DNA from: Symsagittifera roscoffensis
Lineage: Eukaryota; Xenacoelomorpha; Acoela; Convolutidae
Assembly (NCBI RefSeq): GCF_963678635.1
Contig: NW_026971182.1
Location: forward strand, 1-64,000
Direction of reading: 5' to 3'
Length of the DNA stretch: 64,000 nucleotides
Part shown: one piece after another, positions 1 through 13,454 of the stretch
Position numbering within the stretch: position 1 is the first letter of the stretch
How the letters are laid out: every line of letters starts with the position of its first letter
Notes under the pieces: model-generated
Told to the model about the DNA's origin: nothing
The model's database searches: none
The model's input: only the letters and a program-made list of their open reading frames with translations
Translations under genes and position numbers: made by a program

Positions 1-3000
1 CATACATACATACATACATACATACATACATACATACATACATACATACATACATACATACATACATACATACATACATACATACATACATACATACATA
101 CATACATACATACATACATACATACATACATACATACATACATACATACATACATACATACATACATACATACATACATACATACATACATACATACATA
201 CATACATACATACATACATACATACATACATACATACATACATACATACATACATACATACATACATACATACATACATACATACATACATACATACATA
301 CATACATACATACATACATACATACATACATACATACATACATACATACATACATACATACATACATACATACATACATACATACATACATACATACATA
401 CATACATACATACATACATACATACATACATACATACATACATACATACATACATACATACATACATACATACATACATACATACATACATACATACATA
501 CATACATACATACATACATACATACATACATACATACATACATACATACATACATACATACATACATACATACATACATACATACATACATACATACATA
601 CATACATACATACATACATACATACATACATACATACATACATACATACATACATACATACATACATACATACATACATACATACATACATACATACATA
701 CATACATACATACATACATACATACATACATACATACATACATACATACATACATACATACATACATACATACATACATACATACATACATACATACATA
801 CATACATACATACATACATACATACATACATACATACATACATACATACATACATACATACATACATACATACATACATACATACATACATACATACATA
901 CATACATACATACATACATACATACATACATACATACATACATACATACATACATACATACATACATACATACATACATACATACATACATACATACATA
1001 CATACATACATACATACATACATACATACATACATACATACATACATACATACATACATACATACATACATACATACATACATACATACATACATACATA
1101 CATACATACATACATACATACATACATACATACATACATACATACATACATACATACATACATACATACATACATACATACATACATACATACATACATA
1201 CATACATACATACATACATACATACATACATACATACATACATACATACATACATACATACATACATACATACATACATACATACATACATACATACATA
1301 CATACATACATACATACATACATACATACATACATACATACATACATACATACATACATACATACATACATACATACATACATACATACATACATACATA
1401 CATACATACATACATACATACATACATACATACATACATACATACATACATACATACATACATACATACATACATACATACATACATACATACATACATA
1501 CATACATACATACATACATACATACATACATACATACATACATACATACATACATACATACATACATACATACATACATACATACATACATACATACATA
1601 CATACATACATACATACATACATACATACATACATACATACATACATACATACATACATACATACATACATACATACATACATACATACATACATACATA
1701 CATACATACATACATACATACATACATACATACATACATACATACATACATACATACATACATACATACATACATACATACATACATACATACATACATA
1801 CATACATACATACATACATACATACATACATACATACATACATACATACATACATACATACATACATACATACATACATACATACATACATACATACATA
1901 CATACATACATACATACATACATACATACATACATACATACATACATACATACATACATACATACATACATACATACATACATACATACATACATACATA
2001 CATACATACATACATACATACATACATACATACATACATACATACATACATACATACATACATACATACATACATACATACATACATACATACATACATA
2101 CATACATACATACATACATACATACATACATACATACATACATACATACATACATACATACATACATACATACATACATACATACATACATACATACATA
2201 CATACATACATACATACATACATACATACATACATACATACATACATACATACATACATACATACATACATACATACATACATACATACATACATACATA
2301 CATACATACATACATACATACATACATACATACATACATACATACATACATACATACATACATACATACATACATACATACATACATACATACATACATA
2401 CATACATACATACATACATACATACATACATACATACATACATACATACATACATACATACATACATACATACATACATACATACATACATACATACATA
2501 CATACATACATACATACATACATACATACATACATACATACATACATACATACATACATACATACATACATACATACATACATACATACATACATACATA
2601 CATACATACATACATACATACATACATACATACATACATACATACATACATACATACATACATACATACATACATACATACATACATACATACATACATA
2701 CATACATACATACATACATACATACATACATACATACATACATACATACATACATACATACATACATACATACATACATACATACATACATACATACATA
2801 CATACATACATACATACATACATACATACATACATACATACATACATACATACATACATACATACATACATACATACATACATACATACATACATACATA
2901 CATACATACATACATACATACATACATACATACATACATACATACATACATACATACATACATACATACATACATACATACATACATACATACATACATA

Positions 3001-3724
3001 CATACATACATACATACATACATACATACATACATACATACATACATACATACATACATACATACATACATACATACATACATACATACATACATACATA
3101 CATACATACATACATACATACATACATACATACATACATACATACATACATACATACATACATACATACATACATACATACATACATACATACATACATA
3201 CATACATACATACATACATACATACATACATACATACATACATACATACATACATACATACATACATACATACATACATACATACATACATACATACATA
3301 CATACATACATACATACATACATACATACATACATACATACATACATACATACATACATACATACATACATACATACATACATACATAAATACATACATA
3401 CATACATACATACATACATACATACATACATACATACATACATACATACATACATACATACATACATACATACATACATACATACATACATACATACATA
3501 CATACATACATACATACATACATACATACATACATACATACATACATACATACATACATACATACATACATACATACATACATACATACATACATACATA
3601 CATACATACATACATACATACATACATACATACATACATACATACATACATACATACATACATACATACATACATACATACATACATACATACATACATA
3701 CATACATAAATACATACATACATA
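1..3724. repeat. (CATA)n tetranucleotide microsatellite, about 930 units
   Basis: The sequence is an uninterrupted CATA tandem array that enters from outside the window. Only two departures from the pattern are visible, both C-to-A changes, at 3389 and 3709. More than 3.3 kb before the first change is perfect. On the other strand it reads (TATG)n. No gene lies in it. Such length and purity indicate very recent expansion, or an assembly that cannot record variation here. Confidence 0.99.
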
Positions 3725-3817
3725 CGTTATAATCAATTATTTAGGCCTAAACTTGGATGCGGGTATTGTTTATAAACCAATTATATTATAAAACTATCCC
3801 TATAAATTATTGTTTAC

Positions 3818-4104
3818 TAACCAATCATATTCCATCACTAACACTGAAAATTATTTGTAAGTGCTGAAATTACTTGTAGTTTCAGCACCAGAACAATTTG
3901 AATAAATCTTAGACTACAGTTGTTCTCCTTTTAGACAAGCTCCAAGACTAACTCGCAAATACCAGCATACACTATATCTATTGAGACTAGGAGATAAAAG
4001 AGTAAGATTAAGATTGGTATTAGACTAAGAAATTGCACGAATCTATCCAGCCGAAAATAAGATAGTGTGACGAACATACAGTGTACCTTATCCGAAATTA
4101 CTCT
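3818..4104 (+). repeat. Diverged direct repeat, copy A
   Basis: This segment is repeated in the same orientation at 5672-5920. Both begin near a shared AACTAACCAATCATA and both end in a well conserved part: AGTAAGATT..AGATTGG..., CCGAAAATAAGATAG and GTGTACCTTATCCGAAAT. The best match is 4001-4104 against 5826-5920; the rest is looser. The pair could be old LTRs, since they bracket about 1.6 kb, or two copies of a short dispersed repeat. I see no TG...CA ends or target duplication. Confidence 0.7.
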
Positions 4105-4917
4105 GGTCTAGTTAAACTCTGTGATCGAATGTGGTATAGTTGATATGTGGTATAATAAATGGGTATAGCGAAATATTTTTGGTCAACCAACCCCTGAACT
4201 AAGCTAGTTAACTAAGATCACTCCTTCTCCAAGTGGATATATTTTTTTTCACTTGTTTTAAACCAATGAAAAAAACTTATTTTCCCAACAGCCCAAAAAT
4301 TAATACCATATAAAAGCCATCAATTTTGCAAACATTGTATTTTTTCAGCTATTTTTTTAAAATTAGTTTGTAAATCTTATATACCATCCATCTTGATCCA
4401 TAATTAAACGCTAATTATATTCTGTACATTGACCATTTTCTAAAACAGACTGAATTAAAATCAATCTCAAATTATCAATTCTTTACCTATCATTCCCAGA
4501 TCTATGCAGACAGCTGATAATAAGAATAAGACTAATTACTGTGCTGAAAAAAAAATGGTTGAACGAACATAAACGACTGAACATAAGAAGCGTGACATTT
4601 GACAGTCGGATGTACTTTTATCACAAACCAAACTATGAGTAAATCGAGCAATGTTTTCATCAGCTGGCGCACCCAGCAATCTCAGAAAACTTTTAAAACC
4701 AGTAAACTAAGTATGAAAACATGGAGGTTGGAGTTTCACAGAGATTTTTTCAAATCTGCAGAAAAAACTCTATTTCCAAGAAACAGAAACAAAATTGAAC
4801 TAGACATTAACACAAACTCTTAAAACTAATTATCAGCTGCGCAAAACGAGGTATAATTTCGCAAAAACAAACTAAAAACTAGAACTTATAACTATATTTG
4901 ATAGAAAAAATTTGATG
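4105..4917. other. AT-rich stretch without recognisable gene
   Basis: I see no coding frame with recognisable content here. A short open frame at 4599-4823 has no recognisable sequence features. The stretch lies between direct-repeat copy A and the inverted-repeat element that starts at 4918. Confidence 0.5.
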
Positions 4918-5568
4918 GCATTACGAGGCCAAACTGTGCATTCCCTGCATTGTAAGTGGAATCCGCAACAGGCCAAAATCAGATTTGTCACGGAATCCGC
5001 AACATTGCTACTTTTCTTTGATCTTCTATGCTGTTTTAGATTCCACAAAAGATACTTAAATCATTGTACCGCTCAAAATCGCTCCAAAAATAGGCGAATT
5101 TGCGGAATCCAGAACAGTTTGTATCGTTTAATTGATAAGACATTTGTATCGTTAAATTGAGCTGTTGCGGAATCCGCAACTGCAAGTGGAATTCGCAAAT
5201 TGTAAGTGGAATCCGCAAATTATAAGTGGAATCCGCAAATTGTAAGTGGAATCCGCAAATTGTAAGTGGAATCTACATTCCACTTACATTTGCGGATTCC
5301 ACTTACATTTTGCGGATTCCAATTACATTTTGCGGAATCCACTTACAGTTGCGGAATCCAGAACAACTAGCTATATTTACTTGTTGCGGAATCCGCAACA
5401 AAACAAATGTGCCGACAAAATTTACGTTACAGGTATATGTATGCGGAATCCACTGAAATTTTGTTTGTGGAATCCACTTACATTTTGGAACATATTTTAA
5501 GACTTGTCTCTGGAATCCAGGAACATACAAACACAAAATTTGCAGTTCACAATTTGGCCTCGTAATGC
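4918..5568. mobile_element. Inverted-repeat MITE-like element, 651 bp
   Basis: The ends are inverted copies of each other: 4918-4938 starts GCATTACGAGGCCAAACTGT, and 5548-5568 is its reverse complement with one mismatch. Similarity continues outward for about ten more bases with mismatches. The interior consists of repeated GGAATCCGCAA and its complement in both orientations. There is no transposase. This is the structure of a non-autonomous DNA element or fold-back element. I could not identify a clear target duplication, so the exact ends are uncertain. Confidence 0.75.
5181..5357. repeat. Head-to-head 20-bp minisatellite with a central inversion
   Basis: Five units of a 20-bp repeat (TGTAAGTGGAATCCGCAAAT and variants) start at 5181, 5201, 5221, 5241 and 5261. 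The array then reverses direction around 5272-5278 and continues as the complementary unit (ATTTGCGGATTCCACTTACA and variants) to about 5357. The whole can fold into a long hairpin. Scattered single units occur elsewhere between 4950 and 5520. Confidence 0.9.
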
Positions 5569-5671
5569 GTCTAATTTTAGTTTTTTTTTAAATGGGCTAA
5601 AAAAATCCAATTTGGAACCAGTTTGAAACTAATTGACTATTATTTTTTGAAATACTTCACCGACATATCTA

Positions 5672-5920
5672 TAACTAACCAATCATAATTCATGACTAAA
5701 TCTAATATGCACCTGAGAACATAGTGGTTCACAGAAATACGAATAAAGATTGACGTACTTTCTTTTTCATCCTAATTTCGCAAAAACTAGTATATCGCTA
5801 GATCTACGGAGAGTAAGAAATATAAGTGTAAGATTGGGATTGGTATAAGACTAAGAACCTATCGAGCCGAAAATAAGATAGCGTGACGGCCAGACAGTGT
5901 ACCTTATCCGAAATCACTCT
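5672..5920 (+). repeat. Diverged direct repeat, copy B
   Basis: This is the second copy of the segment at 3818-4104, in the same orientation. The conserved core is 5826-5920. Small insertions and deletions separate the copies, so the duplication is not recent. Confidence 0.7.
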
Positions 5921-7741
5921 TTGCGAAAGCCACCATGCCCTTAAACTCACAAGGTCAAGCTTTTTTGAAACACTATTTCATTGTTATTCTTTGGAAACTT
6001 GAAAATTGTTTATATATCTTGACAGAAATTATCAGCAACGATGATTATTAGCGTTCTGCTGAATTAAAGGTGTTTCTCGGTCAACGTCAATTTAATGGAA
6101 ATTTGTTTTCGGTTTTTACACATAATTTTCTGAAAAAGTATGATTTCTTTCGGCCTGTTAATGTTAAAAACTATCATTCTGCCTGCAATATGTGGCTCGG
6201 TTTCCGTCCCTAACTGGTCACCAAAGTAGTTAACAAACAATAATTATGCTCTAAATTGGAGGATAAAAATTGACCTCAAATTGACCTCATGACCGCAGTA
6301 CACCTCATTCAAAAGAAATGATATATTCTCTCCCTAATCCGTCTCTACATGACAAACATACGACCCATGAAAGTCAGATAACAGTCATAAAAAAACTAAG
6401 GAAAAATATTTTGAGAGTTTAGAAAACTTATCACCCGGATCTTGCGTCATTCTTTCATCTTAACACTTGTGTCAACATCAAATATAGGAAACAAACGAAT
6501 AAAAAATTGCAATAGTCGCCTACTTAAGTCACATACGAGGCTAAGAAAAATAGGCCCTATAACCTTTGACGCAAAGGTCAGTGACACTATCTCTTGTGTT
6601 TTTGCACCACATTCAGTCGGAGCCAATTCGGTTCACTTGCGACATGAGACTACAAACCGTGTAACCGCTTACAAGCTACTACCAAAATAACCCCCCTAGT
6701 ATAGAATTCAGAACGCCCCCATGAACAGGTCTCTAAATACCTAAAACACGCGAACGCCATTGAAAACAGGGTTAGAATCTTAAATTAACCGTTATTTTTT
6801 ATTGGACAGTGGAACTTTGATCCATTTCAGATGGATCAACCGAAAACTCGCCTTATCTCAAAATAAGCACATAAATTACACTCAAAAAAATTAAAATAAG
6901 TACTCACATACCGACTCGATTTCTAGAAATGGGAAAATAACAATTGTATAGCAACTGTAGATTTGATTTTAAGTAATTAAGTTTAACTCGAGAAGAAGTT
7001 TTGAATAAGTAAATCTAGTTCAAGAAGAAATGTTATTCTATGGACCATTGGGCAGCTTCGGCTGACCACCTTCCCAATCAAGTGTCACTGTTGTCCAGTC
7101 AATCGCTCCTCAGTACTTATCTTCTTGTACTCTCAATTTTCTAACAGGAACAAGATAAATCTACTCGTATTGAATTACTCCGAATATCAATTTTACTCTC
7201 ATATTTTTAGCATTTTTCCCGCATTATCACTCGAATTTTTTGTTTTATTTTATTTTTCAATTTCAGTGCAATTACTTTTTATCCCAAAAAAAGACCAAAT
7301 CTCCCAATTTGACCGACTGGCACATATTCCCCAGTTTTAAGATCGATGTATTCATTTGGCGTCGTCGTCATGTCAGTGAGCTCCCAGAATGTTGAGTGCC
7401 AAGATACAGTGCCAGTGGTAATTTACAGAAGTTTAGCAGCAGATTCAACTTTATCTTCATCCTCAAAATTTAGGGCCTTGCAAAATTATCACAATATAGC
7501 AAAACATTAATCAAAATCTGCATCCACCTGCACCCTGGATCCTTTAAAAGTTCTTTTAATCAACCCAATCAGAAAATTGTCGTGCAGCATTTTGATTTAT
7601 ATAAATGGATATAGTATAAAATAACAATAATTTGTATGTTAAAATTTCTTTTTCGTGCACTGAGATTTTATCTGATTTCACACTCAAGACCCCATTACTT
7701 TCCACACTCAAGACTCAAGAACCAATCTCTGAGCTTCCTGC
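5921..7741. other. AT-rich stretch without recognisable gene
   Basis: No coding frame here has a recognisable domain. Short open frames at 6442-6690 and 7125-7340 look like chance frames. The part around 7030-7130 is less AT-rich and may be the edge of an old element, but no matching second copy is visible in the window. Confidence 0.5.
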
Positions 7742-10700
7742 TCAACTCACGCCCCCCGTCTTCAAAGTACTGGGTCTAGACGCACTCGACTCAGTGATCT
7801 GCCTCGTAAATTCTTCCTCATCATCGGAACTGATCACTATTTTCTCCCATGCCTTCAGCTGTTCATAGGATTGCGTCCATTCCCTTTGCTCTTGCAATCT
7901 TCTCGTTTGACTTGGTAGGCTCTTCACTTTGGGCTCTCTGTTCAAGCAAAAAGTGTTATGCAAGCTCAAGCTCACGTTCTTCGCGAGTTCCTCTTCCAGT
8001 ATTGATTCCCTCGCCTTGGTATTATCTCTAGACACCCTGTTAACCCTTTTCCACCCCGTGGTTATCCCAGTACGGTGGGTGACAAGAGGTCTCTTGAAGG
8101 TTTCCGGCCCTATCTCGGCCAGAAATTGACGGTAGTCCTTCTGGTTTTTCTTCATAGGATTCTTCGTCAAAATTTATAGCTAAGGGTTCAGTGTCGTCCG
8201 AAAACATGAAAAGAATCGTATGCGACTCCACACGTGCCTCACTTCCATGGGTACAGCGAAAACTTTGCACGCCGTCTCAAACAACTCAAGCCTTCTGATA
8301 TAGTCAACGGCGTGTATCGTCTCCACTGTTGGTGCCTTTGATTCTCGATATTTCGTTATTTTCTCCTCAATCCATCGTAGTGCCAACGTCGAGCTCACCA
8401 CGAAGAGAGATACTTTCTGTTGATGGTCAGGTAGTTCAATAGACCGAATTTCCTCGACATTCCGTATCAAGCATAGGTTTGACTGCTCTGGATACCACAC
8501 CGTCTGTGTCAGACAATGACATGGGTATTCTCCGTGCGTCAAGTTGATGCTTCGGAGGTTACGTTCTCCAGAAGCCTCGAGCAAAGGTTCAAACTCGAGC
8601 AAAGGTTCGGAAGCCTCAAGCAAAGGTTGTCGCCTTGCCGTTCGCGCTTTGCCCCTCGAAGTCACTGGTGTTCTCCGTTTCCAAACTCAAGAGTTCCTCT
8701 CCCCAGATCTCACTCAAGTCCTCCTTTTGATCCCCTGACACCACTCCCAGTATCTTCCGTAACAACCGAAGCGAGTGATGTGATATTCGCGCCAAGCGCA
8801 CGCACTTGGGCACCGAGAAAGCCTTATCAATCAGCACCCTCTGACTAGATGCTTCTACCATCGCCATGAGCAGCGGAGAGTGACTTCCCCACAAGTTCGC
8901 CATGACTGATCCCACCAGAGACTTCGCTTTTATCGGCAGAGTGTAGACCTCGCTCACGGGAAACGCCATCTCTGCCTCAAGACCGACCTTCCATCCCCTG
9001 ATATGCTTCTGGATGATTCTGGATTTGTAGCACTCCAGGCCAGGACTCCACACTCAACGCTAGCACCACAGGATGTTCTGATTCTAGCATCTTCAGTGAC
9101 TCCAGACTACACATTCTCGAGAAAAATCCCAACGCCGTCGCTAAATTCAGCGTGGTGCTCGCGTAACAATCAACCATTATCTGCACCTCACTTTTCTCCT
9201 TCTCAGTAATATTACCAAACCAAGTGGCCAGAACATTCCTTCGAAAATACTATATCCTGACACAAATAGAAGACCGTTTGTCACATGAATGCTCTCCACC
9301 TCCACTCGCTAGATCAAGACAACTGCATGGCTTTTCAGATGAGTCGTTCGGCTTGCTCATTACTGCTTCAGATTTTTCTCGATGAGGCAGGATCAACTTG
9401 TGTATCAAGTTCAGGTTTCTCAGATCCTCATCCTTCCCCGGCGACAGTCTCACTCGCTCTGTGACTTCTTCGTTCAAACTTGCCTGAGTATGTGTACACC
9501 AAAACGGTCTCAGCAACCTCCAAACGGTTCCCAAGTTCGTGAACAAGGTGTCGTCTTTGCTTCCCAGCCTCAGCTCCAACTTCCTCTCATAAACCGGCAC
9601 ACCGATGAATTCGGGCACCTTCTCAAGCAACAAACGCAGGCTCGTCTCTTCCCCTCTCATTCGGGTCTTCTCCGTCCAGAACTTCAGCCGCTCCTTAGCT
9701 TCAAAATTCAAGTAGGCAGCTCCTGCCTCCAAATCCAAGAAAGGACTTTATGATATCCATATTACGCCGGACATACATTGATACTCCTCTCGCTTCGTCG
9801 GTCTCGAGTAGTCTTCCGCTAAAGCCAGGCTACGATGCACGTCATGACTCTCATCAAATTTCTTGTTGGAGAACCGTCCGATCTAGTCAAGTTTTGCATG
9901 GTTCTCCAGGGACCGTCTCGAACCATCTTCCTTCTCAATCCCAGCACTCTGATACACGACTCTCTTCTCCAAAGCTTTGCCTCCCGCCGCGCTTTGATAG
10001 CCTGCCTGGATGCTAGCATCAAGTATCACCGACATGATCCATCTCAAGAAACAGGTGGCATCTTTTCTCCTTGCAAGACTCAACCCTGAATTATCTCGAG
10101 CAACCTGATGCGTCAGCATTCGATACAAGTGCAGACCCTTTGTCGCACAATTTTAGTTTATCATATGAAGTCAGTGCTTCTAGCGCCATTCCTGGCAAGC
10201 TCCACGTAAACATCAACTGCCCCGCCGTCCTTACAAAGAGATTTGCCAACAAAGGTTGTGACGATGAGGGTGCCCACATTTCGTCTTCAAAACAGTCCAA
10301 CAGCAATTTCTCGCAATTTCATCCCAGTTGGCTCCTTATCTCTAGTTTATTCACTTCCGCCCTCTATTGGGTAGCCCATTACCGACGTTTCCTGACACCC
10401 CGCGATCAAGTTTTTTGTGCCCGCATTTGTCCACTGGTGCAGCCTCTCTTCGCATTCACCTTTGGGGTTTGAAGTCTTCTTCTGTTACCGGAATTGTTGC
10501 GGTCTCTATCTCGATCAATACCTCTGCCAACTTTCGGGTCACTGAGTTGCCCTTGTAGAACCATCTCGCTAGAACCATTGGAGTCGTCTCCTTTAAATTC
10601 TTCTCTGAAATCGCCTCCACCGAGGGTCTCGCTTCTTCTACCTCCGCTTCCTTTTCCTCGACCTCGCTCCTTTACTCGGTGGCTATGTCATGATCATTAC
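7742..10700 (-). pseudogene. Long decayed minus-strand coding region, identity unknown
   Basis: The stretch is clearly richer in G+C than its neighbours. Its minus strand can be read almost throughout as protein-like sequence if the frame is allowed to change. Good blocks, in order of the minus strand, are about 10690-10470 (acidic Glu-rich start, then TPMVLARWFYKGNSVTRKLA), 10306-10091, 10128-9883, 9738-9250, 9186-8977, 9053-8616, 8665-8180 and 8170-7742. Neighbouring blocks overlap in different frames, so at least six frameshifts or stops are present. The last block is charged and Ser-rich. I recognise no domain: no reverse transcriptase, protease, integrase or transposase motif. It could be the gag-like part of an old retroelement or a dead host gene. 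That one strand was once coding is fairly well supported; the function is unknown. Confidence 0.5.
8572..8632. repeat. Three copies of a GCAAAGGTT-centred repeat
   Basis: CGAGCAAAGGTTC or CAAGCAAAGGTTG recurs three times at irregular spacing of roughly 20-25 bases inside the minus-strand relic. On the coding strand it yields a repeated EPLLE or PLLEAS peptide, which may be an internal protein repeat. Confidence 0.6.
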
Positions 10701-11189
10701 TAAATCCGCTTCTTTGTCGAGGTCTTCTTCATCCGACTCTTGCCCCCCTTCTCTAGTGTTAGGAATAATAATAACTTCAATTATAAAACTAGGTTTACTT
10801 TTATCATCAACTTTAGTCTGAACTTTTTAATTCTCAATTTTTTCACTCAGAGTAGAGCTGTCTTTAACTGATTTAGACTCGGCGCTCAGCTTCGTTTCCC
10901 GCAAGCGAATCATCTTACTCAAAATATACGAGGAAAACCCAACTTTTTTGAAAAAACTAATTCAAAAAAGGCTGTGAGTATTGAAGACGATATGGACACA
11001 GCCTCGCCGAGTGACGAAAAAAGCAACATGATAAATCAAATCGACCACCAAAACCTAATAAACCAAACAAGTTTTTAAAACCAAAACCTGAGAAGAGAAT
11101 AAAAAACAAAAATTACCCAAAGAAAATATTCGAAGTAGTAATTAAACAAAAAAACCAGTTTCATCAGACTCTGATTATCTTAGACCACA
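10701..11189. other. No recognisable gene; boundary between two relics
   Basis: The G+C content drops again here. The minus-strand relic ends or becomes unreadable near 10700. The plus strand from about 10980 contains short protein-like pieces without a recognisable domain. Confidence 0.4.
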
Positions 11190-11680
11190 ATTGCCAAATT
11201 ACAATAATTCTCGAGGAAAATCTTCAATCAGATGAAACTAGAGCTATAATACACAAAACAGCTCTAGTTGATCCAATAGCCGCAATACTCAAAATAGAAA
11301 CAAATATTCAAGATCACAATCCAATAGATGCACTTATTCTAAATACAGTAGAAATCTATCATACTCAATTGATCTTAACAGAAACTACTCAACTGACCAT
11401 TCTAAAAATTATTGACACAGTTGCCATAGACATTACTCAAACAATCGTTGTAGAAATTATTCAAATTAAAGCTAGAATAGTAGGAAAAGTAATTAGAGAT
11501 CACGAGAAAAATTTAGTAATTATAGAAACAGAAACAATTGTTGTAATAATATAAAATCACGAACTTTCTCAAAATCACCACATCAAAAAAACGATTCGCA
11601 AAACTCAAATCTACCATACCAATATCACAGAAGTAACAACCCAAAACGACAAAGTAATCAAGTATAGGACAACTCTGTAA
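11190..11680 (+). pseudogene. Broken Asn/Ser/Arg/Tyr-rich reading frame
   Basis: One plus-strand frame, starting NNSRGKSSIR, is dominated by Asn, Ser, Arg and Tyr for about 160 codons. It includes a small His/Cys cluster (HSCHRHYSNNRCRNY near 11415-11460). It is interrupted by TGA, TAG and TAA codons, so it is not a functional gene as it stands. Such composition is seen in nucleic-acid-binding tails of retroelement Gag proteins. It lies upstream of the integrase relic on the same strand, which would fit a gag-to-pol order. The assignment is inference from composition and position only. Confidence 0.3.
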
Positions 11681-12169
11681 CGAACAGTGATTCGCAGGGT
11701 TTGAAAAATAGAATTCCCTAAACTACAATTAAATCACTTTTTTTACTAATAGCTCAAATGGCCATAGCGATACCCAAAACACGCTAAGGACTAATTCGTT
11801 AAAATGAAAACGAGTAAGAAAACTTTATTCAATCTAATGATTATTAAAAAAATCAACTAGATAGAAATCCGAATAAACTCGAAAAAATTCATTGAATGAC
11901 TTTTAAAGTACCAAAACTTAGACCTCCCTATATAATTATAGCAAAATACGAAGCAAATATTCTCATATTTCATATCCCAATTTTAGGAAACAAACCCTGC
12001 TGCGATATTTCCGAAAACTGGATGATACCTCCGCCAATGAAAAAACAGACATTTTAGAGTAGCATTACCCCCTTTAAAAATTACCCTGTTTACCATTGAG
12101 TTCATTTTCAAAAGCTTCTTATAACATACACTCCTCGAATATGAAAGAACATATTAGTTCAGAAAAAAA

Positions 12170-12660
12170 CATTGGTTCAGAAAAAAAAGACAATTTCAAA
12201 CAACTTGTTTGAATCCCAATTGCCCCAAAAGGTTAAAAGTACTTTGTAATGACTGTTTTACATGTCAATTGAACAAAACCGTTCCATATCAAAAACAAAC
12301 AACGGAAAAAGAAGACTTTAGGGGACAAGTTCTATAGATCAACCACCGTAGATCATTTAACCCGAAAGGCCGAATGTCACCATACTACGAAATTATTTCG
12401 TAAATTATTCTAACTGTAGAAGCTTTTACACACTGTGTAGCTTTAAGCCCAGTACCAAAATGTAACGCTTATTATGCATACAGGACTTTCATGTACATTG
12501 CATATCTTAGGTGGGTTACACGAATTTCTTGTAACAGGTAATGGCGCTGAAGCTATAAACAGCGAAATCAAAACCTCCATTGGTATATATTCCATTTATT
12601 TAATATCAAACACAAACCGGAAACCTGCATGGACAATTGGACAAAAGCATCGCTCTTAAC
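12170..12660 (+). pseudogene. Relic of a retroelement integrase
   Basis: A piece reading CFTCQLNKTVPYQK (from about 12252) matches the end of the HHCC zinc-binding domain of retroviral-type integrases, where C-x2-C-Q is typical. About 80 codons later, in other frames, come TVEAFTHCVALSPVPKCNA and then FLVTGNGAEAINSEIKT (12510-12575). The latter matches the second catalytic block, usually written VTDNGxEFxNxE; the catalytic Asp is replaced by Gly. At least three frame changes and several stops lie between the pieces. The fragment runs on the plus strand, opposite to the complete Ty3/gypsy element at 15359-22684, so it is a separate and older insertion. Confidence 0.6.
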
Positions 12661-13036
12661 AAGATTAATTAAAATTATGGTTGCCGACGACATATAAATT
12701 TGATGATATATTTCCATGGGAAGATCTGTTCGGATTGTATAAAAGCAGTTAAAAACCTTAAGCTCTTAATGACGGAAAAAACTTTATAATCCTCGTATCG
12801 ATCTTAAGCTTGCAAATTAGGAAATAAATTTAAAAATTTCAGCTCCATTAAATTTATCTTGGATCTCGTAAAGAAATCTTTTTTTTTGTATAGATTGATT
12901 TTTAAAGTTTCCTTCTACGAAAATTACTTCAAGTACTTCCGCTAACACACAGATTGATTTTCTTACCGATTATAATAAATTACACGGAACCCCATAATCA
13001 ATTCGGGTTGAATCGTGTGTTCCTGGGACAATTTTA
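12661..13036. other. AT-rich stretch without recognisable gene
   Basis: It lies downstream of the integrase relic. I see no domain in any frame, only short chance open frames. Confidence 0.4.
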
Positions 13037-13137
13037 AAAACAGTAGCCGAACTCCCGTTTAAACAGTAGCCGAACTCCCGTTTAAAAACAGTAGCCGAAC
13101 TCCCGAATTTTTGGCACAGTAGCCGAACACCGTTTAA
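13037..13137. repeat. Short tandem repeat, about 4 units of 22-30 bp
   Basis: The unit ACAGTAGCCGAACTCCCGTT occurs three times and a fourth shortened unit ends AACACCGTTTAAA. The spacing varies because of the A/T linker between units. No function is evident. Confidence 0.9.
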
Positions 13138-13376
13138 ATGGATTAGTAGAAAAATTTGTACATACCGTTAAATCAAAGTTACAAACTACCTCAACAGAAA
13201 CACCCACCTAAACCTTCACTAATCGTCTGGAATTCTGAAAAAATCTGGAACTTGCGGAGCACAAAACAACCAAAAACACACTGTGTACCATTCGAAAAAG
13301 ACTTTAACGGAACATCAAACACCCTCTGGAAATTTTTTTGACTTTAGACAATGGAGAACCAATAATATCAAAGAAT

Positions 13377-13454
13377 ACAACTGGGTTGCATACAAGAATA
13401 CAACTGGGTGGACACTATTACAACTGGGCAAACAAGAAAAAAATGCAACTGGGT
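13377..13454. repeat. Irregular repeat of ACAACTGGGT
   Basis: ACAACTGGGT or GCAACTGGGT occurs four times with spacers of about 10-15 bases. In one plus-strand frame this gives a repeated TGW or TTGW peptide, so it could be a repeat within a dead coding region. Confidence 0.7.

Noticed and set aside
1-3724. CATA array considered as a telomere
   Set aside because: Telomeric repeats are G-rich on one strand; CATA/TATG is not, and ordinary sequence follows.
5036-5536. Several 60-85-codon frames on both strands around 4.9-5.5 kb
   Set aside because: They are translations of the 20-bp bidirectional repeat.
8516-8848. Plus-strand open frames within 7742-10700
   Set aside because: They overlap minus-strand blocks of better protein-like composition and break up the continuity of that strand; they are shadows.
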